Assembly (NCBI RefSeq): GCF_000224145.3
Contig: NW_004190369.2
Location: 124,001 to 188,000 of the forward strand
DNA: 64,000 nucleotides
Reading direction: 5' to 3'
Source: Ciona intestinalis
Taxonomy: Eukaryota > Chordata > Ascidiacea > Phlebobranchia > Cionidae
Shown: positions 35,201-46,782 of the stretch, one piece after another
Numbering within the stretch: the stretch's first letter is position 1
Layout: each line of letters begins with the position of its first letter
Notes under the pieces: generated by a model
The model's input: the letters and a program-made list of their open reading frames with translations, nothing else
What the model was told of the DNA's origin: nothing
The model's database searches: none
Made by a program: the position numbers and the translations under genes

Positions 35201-38200
35201 TGCTCATGTCATCTAATGATTATTTAATTATTATCTTGCAACTGGGATTCACAAAACGTTGATTTTCACGGAGTGCCTAAGGATGATATTTTTGGCCTCT
35301 ATCCAAGCTCGGCCTAGACAATACTTAGTAATATCATATTACAGTTTGCATTAGTTCTAATTTACTGATAGCTTCACCTCTCGCTCTTATTTTTGCACCG
35401 ATTAAAATTCACATAATTGTGATTTACATGCATTTAAATTATTTTGGTTGCTGGCTTAAAACTATATCGAAAGTAAAAAAAATTATTTGAAAACTTTACA
35501 TTTTGTATTTTGCTTTGTACTAAAAATGTACGGGGAATCTGTCACAAAGGCGTGCACTGTTTAAAGAAAAATAGGCTGGTGTTTCTTTATCAATGATTGG
35601 GAACAGATTCAGTTGCAAATATGATGAAGTTAATCAAAATGCTTGTGTGCCATAGCCCATAGAACCGTATCAAAAATGAATAGCATTGCTATAAAGCTTG
35701 ATGATTAATTGAATTAAATCTATTTGTTACAAAGAGTCTTCGATTCTTGTCTCCCAAATTTTGCAAGTTCTTGCAAATGGTATCTATATTATGTGTGAAA
35801 AAGTTGTACAACACTAATGTACAACACTAACTGTCAAATGTATAGGATATATAAGGTTTCTAAAATATAACAACTGAATATGCTGTAACCCACCAAAGTG
35901 ATTTGACCTGTAGTAATCAACTATTGATACTAATTACTGAGTGAAATATAACATGTGGAGTTACGACAAATGAATATGGTAATGACGGTGGTTTGCTCAA
36001 ACACAAAAAATGTTGTTTAAATTTATTTCAGTAAAACACACAAACTGTTGCTTAAACTGTTGTATGTTTTAAGGTTTAGTTTTAAATTAGGTTTTAAAAC
36101 TAGTAAACCTAAACATTACTGAAGAAATAAACAGCATAAAAACAAAACAAATGTCTTTAAACTATATTATATATCACGGCCTACTAGAGATACGGCCTGA
36201 TAATTCACATTTTACGTTTGAAATTAGAAGGCCTATTATACGTCACAACCAACATTATTTTCCCATTGTTATTCATTGTTTAGGTGTAAACATAGCAGCA
36301 TAGTATACAGTTTAATTTAAATATTCATTTAAAATAGAAGGTGTATGCTAGTTGCAAAGAGATTATCAGGATTATTTTGCATTAATAAAGTGTTTAAAAT
36401 TAACTGTAAGATAACCTACAGGTAGTCTTTTAGGTTAGAACAGATTACGTAGTCCCGTTCGCACTCAGTCGAAGAAAATTACGAGACAGTATATTCAGTA
36501 TAGTTCTCTACATCCATTTCGCTACTGAAACAACATTTGTTTCTAAACCAGTGATTGTGTCTAAACTAAACTAGCGCACATTGANNNNNNNNNNNNNNNN
36601 NNNNNNNNNNNNNNNNNNNNNNNNNNNNNNNNNNNNNNNNNNNNNNNNNNNNNNNNNNNNNNNNNNNNNNNNNNNNNNNNNNNNNNNNNNNNNNNNNNNT
36701 TTTATATAAATGATGATTAGGTGAATGATTTAACGTTATTTGCTGGTTGGTTGGACACTTATATGGTTACCAAATCAAACATCCAATGCCTTTTGAGGAT
36801 AACCCTGCCCTCACAAGCAGCATTGGTTTAAGAGTTTCTCAATGAAAGCTTTGTTACTTTCTTGTTTAAGTCCGTGTTGGTGCTGTAAACTTTGTTTACG
36901 CCTTTAATATGTTTACAAGTCTTTACTTAAATAATTATTATGCTGTTTGGTCGCTTCTAACGCTGCATGTAGCTATACTTTCGTAAATAATTGACCTCAT
37001 TGCTAAATTCGTATGTTTTTCAATGCGTTTTTCCCATTACTGCTACCTTTTTTTAAGCAAAATACATGACGTAACAATTGAAAATAATGGTGTTTGTGAC
37101 GTATAATAGGCCTTCTAATTTCAAACGTAAAATGTGAATTATCAGGCCGTATCTCTAGTAGGCCGTGTATATATATATAATATAATGTTTTTTCTTTTAA
37201 TCAAAGAAATATGTTAAATAACGTCATCTTACTTGCTATTTTCATCTCATGATCCCACTCTTCCCCGAACCAGCTAGAAAATGGAACAGAAGAAGAAGAA
37301 GAAGCAAGTATTGAGTTTAATCCCAACATTGATGCAGCTACCCAACTACCCATTGAAGAGATCACTATCTTAGATGATGTGGAAGTATGTGGGGAAGCTG
37401 ATAAACAAGATCAGGTTGAAGCTGATCCTCCCTTGTATGATGAGGTAAGTCTTTATTTATGGCCGCCTAAATCTGGATACACAATGTCCACGTACGAAGT
37501 ACTTGGTGAATTTTTATTTTTGACAAATTTGTTTACAAAAAAATTAAATTTTTGTTTTTCCAATACCGAGTCTGCCCCGGACTTATTATTTTTATGTTAA
37601 AGTCTAAAGATGTTTGCATGTGTATTTCAAAAATGCTGCACAAAACAAGTTGGAAGGAAATTTTGGCAGTTTTAAAAGTGTATTTTAAATGGCATTTCCT
37701 TCTTACCCACCAGTCACTTACAACTTGAACCACTACCACCAGTTATATTATTACTTTTTACTTTCTAACCCAACAGCAGGTTTGACGATTTATTCTTCAT
37801 CTCATTTTAATTCCTTATAACCGCTGTTTTATCTCCAGGGTTTAAACAACAAAAGTAAACATGATGTTGGTTTGTATTTTGAACAAAAGCAGAAAGTGTT
37901 CAGGAAAGTAATTGAAGGGGTGTTGGATATTAATGGTAAGTAGGGAAAAAATCTCTTCAATATATATTAACTTTTAAATATATATACACTGCTATTATGT
38001 CGTAATTAGTTGACAGGCTAAACAATAGCTATTATGATGCAATGAATCCACGTGTAAATGTCTGCTATTTCGTTATAAACATGCTGCTTGGCTGAGGGAA
38101 AACATTTAAGTTGTTTATCACTCCAAAATAATGTTGCAAAACTAGTTACCCTGCGGTATTAACAATCGAGATTGTTGACATAATCACAGTTGTACGGCAG

Positions 38201-41200
38201 GATCAAAGCCACAGCGTCGCTGCGTTCTGCCTTATCGCGAAGTGCCAATTAACGAATGCAAAGAGTTTTAACTAAAAACATTTAATTATACTTTTGTTAT
38301 TTAGAAAAATTGCTACAAGACTATATTTTGATTTTTTTAATGACATGATCATTTTGTAAATGCATTTACTACCTCGTAATTTTACTAACTAACTAAAAGG
38401 AATTTTAATAGATGACAACCAAAAATTACTTATAACCAGATGATATCATACCTTGCAAGTTGATTCACTAAATCTTGTCAAAACTTACTAAAACCCGTTT
38501 ATTACAAATGAAAATCACAACATAACCATAAAAACAACATGTAGTAGCAACGTTGTTTGGATAATATAGTACGCAAATAATTCATGTAAAAATTGCTACA
38601 TAATAGCCTACCTAAAGCACTTAATAAAAAACAAGTGTTTTTCAAATCCACATTTTTAACTGTTAACTTAGAAAGGGAAACACCAGAGCAACATAGAAAT
38701 CAATTAAAACCCCTTTCTTTGACAGAATGACATTAAAACCTTGATTTTTTTGGGCAGAATATGAACCATAATCCTCAAATATCGCAATATTTGATATAAG
38801 TTTATTAAAAACTTTTACATTTTATGTCACCTTCTTTAAACATTGTATTGGAAGATAATTCCTTCCTTTTTCAAAAAAACCAACTGTGAAAATTTTTACC
38901 AACTATAAGCAAACTTAATTTTTGTATTCGCATGTTTCATAATGCATATTTTCACTACTAGTCTCCAAAAGGTTAAAACTTGCAAATTAGGCCAATATTG
39001 ACACCATCAGTAAAGGCTACAAGTGATTTAACGCAAAATGAACTTGGCATTAACCTAAAATCGACCATTTGGCTGCAACACTGGTAAATACTAACTCAAA
39101 TCTCGATGAAATGGATGCATTTTACAAATTAACTTTTTAAGAAAGTTTTAATATCATATGCGTTAAAAGTTATTTGAAGCATGTCAGACTATACTTGTGT
39201 CTAAAATTTCTTCCTTCCTTCAGACATCTGTTTAACATGTGGTAGCTCGGAAAACATAACTGATGATCATCCATTATTCCAAGGTGGTTTATGTGAAACA
39301 CACAAGACTATGTTTCAAGATTGGTTCTTTTTATGCGATAAGGTAAACCACTTCTTACTAGTCTCAACCAGTTTTCTTATTTTACAAAATTCAAGGTTTT
39401 TTCGATGAACAACTCTGGCTTAAATAAAACCTTGGTCTCTGACATGACTTGTTGTAGGATCTTAAACTTTATATTAAAATAGTATCTTGCTAGAGATAGG
39501 AGTATTTAGCCAACTATAGCCTAAATCCCTGTTTACCTGACAAGCAGCTGTGGGAAATTTAGAAATATTTTCTATGATGCTCTAATTATTTTTTGCACAC
39601 AAAAAGGAGTCCAAAAATTTAAGCGCAATTAACCAAGCTATATTTCTCTTGAATGTAGTTTAAAAATTTGTATGTGTAAAGTAAAGTATATTTAAGTCCA
39701 CAGACTTCAAAATCCCAAACAAAAACTAACGTCACAATTTACAAACCTTACTTGCAATGTTAGTTAATGTAGTTACTTGTAGGATGGTTGCCAAAGTTAC
39801 TGTACAATATGTTGCATGGGGGAGAAAGTTGTTCTGTGTGATAATGAAGATTGTGGAAGGTATGTTTTGTATTTTAAATATTGCTTCTGTTCACAGGTGT
39901 AACATTATAGTTGTCTCACTCAAACATTTGAATAGGGATGACATTAATACGTTTTGTTTCCCCCTTAAAACATAGGAAACCTCATTGATTGGTGAATGCA
40001 ATATACTTTCGCTCTGCTTGTTTGTATAGACACCTAACAGCAGGGATTGCAGGGTAAACCCAGTTTGAGTTGCAAAACTGGAGTGCGTGAACACATGATG
40101 TCACCCTTGTTTTTAATATCTAAATAAAATGGCACCCGTAGCCATAATATTACTCCTTTTTACTTTTAAGATGCTTTATGCTTTTTATTTATATATTTAT
40201 CTTTTCTTCAGATGCTTTTGCACAGACTGCCTTGACCTTATGGTAGGAGCCGGCCAATATGATAAACTTGTTCCATTGGACAAATGGTCGTGTTATGTTT
40301 GTACCAATGATAGCAGTTGTAGCTTAATCGTCAAGCGTGAAGACTGGCAGGAAAAGTTACGCCTTTTGCACCCGGAAGCCAAATATCAGGTTGGCTTCAC
40401 TTGCTTAAAAATATTATGTAATGTATATGTTGGTACCAGATGTATTATGAGTGTGAAAAAGATCTTCTGGTGTTTATTTTTTATATAAAAGGATAATGTT
40501 TCAGGCTTCCACTTGCTAACCACTGTACAATGGCAATCCTTTTAGGATCAAAATGCAAAAGCTTTGCTTGCATGCACAACAGCATAATACTTATTACTTA
40601 TTTTCACATCACTTTAACCTCGCAGTAAATTTAATGCTTATTTATTCATAGAAACTGGTAGATGTTCCAAAACCAATGTCAGTTGGTGAAAGAAAACCGA
40701 TTCGTGTTCTGTCTTTATTTGATGGAATCGCTACCGGGGTGGTTGCTTTAAAGCAGCTTGGATTACAGGTGGGTGGGTTAACTTCACAAATCAAAGTGCT
40801 TGTGTTTCATTAGTTTAATTTGTTTTAAGATTGGTGTAGTTTTAAAATAATATATATTTCAATATATATATAATTATATATATATATGTAGGTGGTAGGC
40901 CACTAGGCCATATTGGTGAAAACTGTTATTGAAATTTTATATTAAAAATCTATTTTTATAAGACCATAACACAGTAAATTGTGTAATTGAAATTCGTTTG
41001 CATGTTTCCTTATTAATTTTTAATTATTGCTCTGTTTAATGAATTTTGACCTTTAAAAAAATGTGGTTTATATTTTGTTCCAAAGGTTTTGTGTTTTGTC
41101 AGTAGCTGATTGTCAATTGAAGTGTCTCACTAAGGTTAAAACCTCACGTCTTTAAACAAAATATTTTTTTTAGATTCAAAAATTTGTTGCATCTGAAATT

Positions 41201-43121
41201 GACGAGGCTGCGATCCGATTGGTGCAGAATCGTCACCCTGAAGTAATGCACGTTGGTGACATCACAAAGCTAACAGACGATGACATCACTCGTTATGGCC
41301 CGTTTGATCTCGTCATGGGGGGAAGTCCTTGTAATGATTTATCGGGTGCCAACCCAAGAAGGAAAGGATTGCTGGGTGAGTTGTTCTTATACCATGTGTT
41401 TTGTTCAATACACCTCGTGCCCATTTACGTGTTACCACATATGTAACTACCAGTTGATATAAGTGCAAGCAAGTGTAAAACTTGGTTGGTCACCAACCTC
41501 AGGATATTTATAAATTCTGTTATTTATTAGTGTTTTATTGTTAATGTTTACCACAGATCAGGAAGGCACAGGTTGTTTATTCTTTGATTTTTTTCGCGTC
41601 CTTCGAGCTGCAGAACCCCCACGTTGCGACTGCGACAATAAGGAACATCAGCGTCCATTCTTTTGGCTTTTTGAAAATGTTCTATCTATGAAAATGGTTG
41701 AAAGGGAAAGAATATCCAGGTTCCTACAATGCCAACCAGTTGTAGCGAATGGTAGAGCTGTAAGTGCCGCTGCTAGACCAAGATTGTTCTGGGGGAATCT
41801 ACCAGGACTGCAAAGGTAAGAGCATTGGAAAGATGGGAGACCAAAGGTTATTTTCTTATAGGCTTACTCTTGTTGCTCCTAGCTGTGTGAATATACTTGC
41901 GCAACTACCAGGCATGAGTGTACTGTGTTGTTTGATCTTATCCCTGTACTAAGTTTAGTAGAAAAATGTTACAATTGTTGTTAGTGTCTTGTCCGCTGTT
42001 TTTTTTGTAAAATATTTCTTCAGTTTAAACATGCTTTTAAAAAAATATGGATAAAACTTGTATGTCTCTTAATTTGTGCCTATACAGCCCGCCTTGCTGT
42101 GTTTCCACAAGCTTTTATTTTATTACACGTTTAACAAGAAAACCACACATTCAAATTTTTCCCTAAAAAAACAACCACAACATTTTCTGGCATTGCAACA
42201 CAATGGCGCACGGCAATAAATGATGTTATGTCACACTTGTTGTGACGGAATGGCCAATAACAAAACACAATTTGTGACATTATACTTTATTGTTTTTTTA
42301 TTTATTTAGCTTGTAGCTTCGATGATAGTTTTAACACCCACCTACTTTGGCCAGTTTAACCCTCACCCCATCACCTGGTGATCGACTAACTGTGCAAAGT
42401 TGTCTTGAACATGGAAGACTTGCAACCATTGAGAAGTTAAACACCATTACAACTAGATCGCATTGTCTTTACCAAGGTCACACAAAACAAGCACCAGTAA
42501 TGCACATGGGTAAAGAGGATGTGTTGTGGTCTACTGAGGTAGAAAGGTGAGTGGATGGGATGTTTTTGCCTGTATAAAGTTTTAAATGTTTTAAACTCGT
42601 GGACCATTTATTTTTGCTATCTATCTTTAATAGAAATGTGATTATTGCCATTTTATGCTGAAACTTGTTAATGAACCAAGCTACACAGTTCTCAATATAG
42701 AACAGTAAACACCCTTGTTATGCCTATGAGAGAAGATCTCCATTACCATTAAAACTGTTGTCTCCCACCTTTGGGGAAGCCACAATCTATATTATCTGGT
42801 GAGGTCCATGCATCCTGGGTATTGGGGTAAAGGTCATGGTGTGGGTCGTAGGACCTCACTAACCTAGAATAGAGTACTTCTGTCTTGCCTGTCACAATAA
42901 ATAAGCATTGATTATAAAATAATGACAGTTCACTCAGCTTTAAAACAGCGTCCATTTTCAGGATATTTGGATTACCTGAGCATTATACTGATGTGAACAA
43001 CCATGGACCAAAGGAAAGGTTGGCGTTACTTGGTCGCTCATGGTCGGTACCTGTTGTGAAGCGGATACTTGCGCCACTACGAGACTACTTTGCATGTGGG
43101 GAAGTCTTGGAAAAAATATGA
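32254..43121 (+). CDS. DNMT3: DNMT3-type de novo DNA (cytosine-5) methyltransferase
   Basis: Thirteen exons: 32254-32307, 33496-33741, 35013-35177, 37274-37444, 37839-37935, 39224-39342, 39783-39859, 40212-40389, 40652-40768, 41174-41375, 41557-41815, 42355-42546, 42962-43121. They join in phase to 678 codons plus stop. Every junction is GT/AG. Residues 1-244 are low-complexity, with Lys/Arg clusters ([13 protein letters not shown]) and an acidic run; no PWWP domain is seen. Residues 245-~365 form an ADD zinc-finger domain ([29 protein letters not shown]). From 386 comes the catalytic domain: motif [10 protein letters not shown], motif [11 protein letters not shown] with catalytic Cys461, motif VI FENV at 514-517, RPR at 548-550, TITTRS, and [11 protein letters not shown] near the end. 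The enzyme adds methyl groups to cytosine in the nucleus using S-adenosylmethionine. Exon 1 is short and its assignment rests on phase and splice site only; the rest is firm. Confidence 0.93.
32471..32530 (+). mobile_element. tRNA-headed SINE, truncated by a gap
   Basis: ccggcgccgtggcgtagtgg then ttagcgcgcctgcctgtaac and atgggttcaa, resembling tRNA A- and B-box promoter segments. It is the best-preserved SINE head in the window. The remainder is lost in the N run. Confidence 0.7.
32531..32744. other. Assembly gap (214 N) in DNMT3 intron 1
   Basis: The non-round length suggests an estimated gap size. It is followed directly by gttaggggttagtgttagag, a TTAGGG-like tract that may have blocked assembly. 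Confidence 0.9.
33881..34510. mobile_element. hAT-like MITE in DNMT3 intron 2, about 630 bp
   Basis: Left end tagagcctgaccgatattgc, right end cgataatcgatcgtgctcta, imperfectly inverted. Subterminal accgata/tatcgg motifs recur at both ends, as in hAT elements. The flanks tttatagt and tgtatacg match at only 5 of 8 positions, so this is an old insertion. No transposase. Confidence 0.6.
36175..37167. mobile_element. TIR transposon in DNMT3 intron 3, 993 bp including a gap
   Basis: The first ~70 bp (cacggcctactagagatacg ... cctattatacgtcac) is repeated in inverted orientation at the right end (gtgacgtataatagg ... ctctagtaggccgtg), almost perfectly. The flanks are tatatat at 36168-36174 and 37168-37174, compatible with a 7-bp target duplication, although the TA-rich setting makes that weak on its own. 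A 115-N gap lies inside. The same terminus forms the 34-bp palindrome at 43305. Confidence 0.75.
36585..36699. other. Assembly gap (115 N)
   Basis: Lies inside the intron-3 transposon of DNMT3, away from any exon required by the reading frame. Confidence 0.9.
39974..40100. repeat. Dispersed repeat shared with 62108-62260
   Basis: gaaacctcattgattggtga then atgcaatatac, ttgtttgtatagacacctaa and cagggtaaac recur in diverged form at 62108-62260, in an intron of the ninein-like gene. It is probably a short transposon; termini were not defined. Confidence 0.5.
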
Positions 43122-43297
43122 TTCGTATTGGGTTCATACTTTTCAGGGCTTACTTTGCCATAGAACCTTATTTTTATGAAAATAGAAAAAAAATTTTTTT
43201 TAGTTTCTATGGCGTATAATAATGCTTCTACTAAATGGTTAAGAATTAAGATACTATGTGTTAACCATGTTAATGCATTTATGTGTTATATTTTGAT

Positions 43298-43345
43298 TCT
43301 TATCCACGGCCTACTAGAGATATCTCTAGTAGGCCGTGTCTTATC
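43298..43345. mobile_element. 34-bp perfectly palindromic transposon remnant with 7-bp target duplication
   Basis: 43305-43338 is a perfect 34-bp palindrome whose half-site is cacggcctactagagat. It consists of the outermost 17 bp of both termini of the 993-bp element at 36175, fused end to end. It is flanked by an exact direct repeat tcttatc (43298-43304 and 43339-43345). It lies about 180 bp 3' of the DNMT3 stop codon and probably within its 3' untranslated region. Confidence 0.85.
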
Positions 43346-43629
43346 AGATTATGCTATTTTATTATTAAGCAATTATTTAGGAAATCATCACTTACCTCAT
43401 TGCTTACGTTAAAATAAGCGTTGTGTTTACTTAGTCAATTTATGTCAGTGTGTAAAATGTTTCGCTTTTTTTTGCGCTGTCGTTTTAGCGCAGCTGGAAT
43501 AATCTTGAAATTTGTACAACTGTTAGGTAGCGCTAAAAAACAATCATTTTTCGTAAGCGTAACGTATTACGTAACCATTGCTTTTGTGTAAAACACAATA
43601 ACCTTTATAATGCGTTTCTCATGAATTTG

Positions 43630-43635
43630 AATAAA
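43630..43635 (+). other. Possible DNMT3 polyadenylation signal
   Basis: An AATAAA hexamer about 510 bp downstream of the DNMT3 stop and before the next transposon. It was chosen by position only; no transcript evidence. Confidence 0.3.
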
Positions 43636-43971
43636 AGTAAAGAAAATATTCAATTTTGTGTGCTTTGTAACGAGAAAGTGCGATAAAACAAAATGGCTGT
43701 TTGTATGGTATAAAAGCTATACTTCAATTAAAATATTTTGTCCTATTTTTGATTTATTTAACGATTCACGGGACAGGTACAATTTAAAAAAAGTAAACTA
43801 CGAAAGTTTGGGAGTTCTAATGTGCTGATTCATCCAGTATATCGAAATACACATACTGTAGCATTTTTTCGTCACTCGTTGAATGGGTAGCGTACCGGTA
43901 AAAGGAGATTTGAAAAAAGGCAGGTCTTACGCCGAGTCCCGTCCTCCCCCACGCGACTATACGGTAGAGTG

Positions 43972-45251
43972 GGGGAAGATGGGACACTTAAGCACCTATA
44001 TTGCCCATTAGTTCCAAATTCAAAATACATGACGGGTTTTCATTGATACCATGAATTAGTACTATCATTCCTTAAATGATTGACAATAATTCCAAAACTA
44101 TATTAAAACACACGATAAGGAGTTAGTTAGTGATTCGCACAACAGGTGAAATTTTACTTGGAAAGCATGTAGGGTAAGATGGGACAGTTTAAAATTGTTG
44201 TTAATTTTGATTAATAAGTGTATTTATTAATAGGAATACCCGTAAATAACACAACACAATACTGTACGCTTTGAAAATCTAACATAAACAATCTTTTCCT
44301 TGCTCTAATAGTATATTGCTACAGTTTTAACATGTTACCTACATTGTATGCGAATTGACATTGTTTAAACGTTAATGGATAACAGTCGATAAATATTGTA
44401 TCCTACAAATGTATATAAATTTGTAATAACAGAAAATTAATAATAACTATTGATAAAGTTAACATTTTTGCTACAAATTAGGTATTACTACATTGTCTTT
44501 CGTACAAGTTACTTCTCATAAATTATTTCCAAGTGCAAATGACTGAATTTCGAACATACTTTCTAAATAATATATTGTTACTATATCAGTAAACTATATT
44601 TGAATAACCCCTGAGGTATAAATTGTTAAATTCAAAATAAAAACCTATACAAAACTACAGTTTGGGGGAAGATGAGACACCAAATTGAAATATTGTTATA
44701 TTAACAGTATACTGCAACTTGTAGTTAACCTACCGAAATTAACAGGCTGTGTTAGTTTCTTTGCTATTATGTAAACTTAATATATGCATATATATAACTT
44801 TAAACGAGACTTTTTTTATCCCAAACTAAAGTCATATTGACTCCTTCCAACTTCCACCGTGCGTATATGTCTCAGTTTTTTCATAAATTTAAAACATACT
44901 TTAGGAGACTAAATCAAACTGTACAAAATACCCTAGTTGTGTTTATGAATTTATGAAACTATTAATTATTCACACTCGCAAACTATAAAAATTTATCGCG
45001 GTTTTTCTATGATTTAGCGAGCATTCAAAATTAGCACCTTACTAATTCCCATATTTTTATCTGTTGAAAGAATACTGTTTCTGTTTAAAATATATTTTTT
45101 TAATATTTAACAACAGTAATCGGCTTTTTTATAGAGTCGTGATAATACTGTCGAATAATTCTGTAACATTATTTTTTGATTATCATTAAATGGTGGTCCG
45201 TAAAAAAGCCGTGATGTCTGAAAAAGTGTCCCACCTTTTCCCATCCTACTA
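43972..45251 (+). mobile_element. 1.34-kb family transposon, third copy
   Basis: Begins cggtagagtgggggaagatg and ends ccttttcccatcctacta. It follows the copy at 24191 throughout (for example aactgtagttaacctaccga-type blocks and gataatactgtcgaataatt), with more substitutions and a length of 1280 bp. Just before it, 43850-43971 ends cccgtcctcccccacgcgac, a terminus of a related short element. Confidence 0.78.
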
Positions 45252-45843
45252 TATATCTTTAAACGTAACGTGTTTTGGATTTATTAAATAAACGATCCGG
45301 TTTTATTATGTAAAAATTGATGACAAGCTGTAAAGGTTCAGTATATTAATGAAACTTAATGTAAATACGCTAAACCACGGTCATTATAACATCCTATTTT
45401 AAAGAAACATTTCAAGAAGAAAAAATGTTAAAATTTCGTTCGAATCGGATTATTGACATGTTGTATAAAGTTTCGGATCCGGAATCGCCTATAATCATTT
45501 CACTTCGTTAATTAATCAATTAACCAAACGAGACGTCCACTTTGCGTTGTTAAAGCGCCAGTGGGAAATCAAATCAAGTTTGTCCACTATGTTGGAAAGG
45601 TGCTCATTCAGGCGCAAGTAATCGATCAATCGATGAAGAATTATGGCGATGATTCGCCTCGATGGTTCAATTAGCGACCCTGCCATCTGATAAGTGAATT
45701 CACGCTTCGCAAGAGACAGGGCGTTTGTTTTCGAGCTATCGATGGATTTCCAAATGCCCTAAACGCCCTTGCAGGCGGCAAGTCCCCTCTCGACTAAGCA
45801 AAGCGATTTACAATCCCAAAACTGAGAGATTTGTAATTATTTT

Positions 45844-46185
45844 CCGGCGCCGTAGCACAATTGGTTAGCGCGCCTGCCTCTAACCCAGTGGTAATGTGTT
45901 CAAGGCTCGTCGTTGTTACCATTGTGGGCGTATACTTGGGCAAGGCACTTAATGGCAATTGCTCTAACCCAGTAGTGTTCAATAATGGGTTGTCCAAATT
46001 ATCAGCCACACGTACAAAAAAATTCACGAGTCCACGAAAAATAATAACCGACGACGTAACCTATACTTGGTAACTCGTAAGTTGAATGAATGAATGTAAG
46101 CACAAGAGGTGTATGAACATTCATATTATAACGACTGCCGTTTTCCGGCAACGCGGGGATAAAGTAAGTTACATTCATTCACTCA
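45844..46185 (+). mobile_element. tRNA-headed SINE, longest copy
   Basis: The head ccggcgccgtagcacaattg then gttagcgcgcctgcctctaa; B-box-like gtgttcaaggctcg; body cttgggcaaggcacttaatg and gggttgtccaaattatcagc; tail gataaagtaagttacattca. Short open frames here on both strands are by-products. Confidence 0.75.
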
Positions 46186-46569
46186 CTTTTTACTTTTAGG
46201 TGTTTTTGTTTAAAGGTGAATAATATCTTTCTTGTCGCCGTGGTAATTATTTTATAATGGTATAACATCATGGAATCATTTAGAACGAAACATTTGTTTT
46301 AATTAAAATAAATTATATCAAATATAATAATAATAGTATTAACTTTTATTTGTCTCTTCGATTGCGGTAGCGAAGATTTAGAAATATTTTAAACGAAAAG
46401 ACAGGATATAGCGACAAAACAACAGTCGTTAAAACACGCTTATAGTTAAAAATATAATAACATTTCGTTGGAAGAAAATATAGGCGTGGTCGCTACACCT
46501 AGCAGACAAACGAGCCAGTTATTTTATTTAAGTTAAACTTCTAATACATTAAAAGTGTGCGTAAAGACA

Positions 46570-46782
46570 CGACCTGTACAATGTGGGGAGTCGGCTTTAA
46601 AGAGGAATAATGGAAAACAAAACCCCCCAAAAGTAATTCCACCACTTGTAAATTCTAGGAGTGCATTACTGAATACTGTCACATTTTTTCGTCTATCATT
46701 AAATGGTTACTCGTAGAATGTGATTTATTTAAAATGGCATCGCCTTATGCCGAGTTCCGACTCCCCTTATTCTCTACTATGA
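46570..46782. mobile_element. Short MITE related to the 1.34-kb family
   Basis: Starts near tacaatgtggggagtcgg and ends ccgactccccttattctcta, an imperfect inverted repeat. The interior gaatactgtcacattttttc then gtc is shared with 43850-43971. Confidence 0.5.

Noticed and set aside
43305..43338. Palindrome considered as a transcription terminator or insulator site
   Set aside because: Its exact identity to transposon termini and the flanking 7-bp duplication give a better explanation.
45794..46073. Open frames on both strands
   Set aside because: They lie within a SINE and match other SINE copies rather than any protein.
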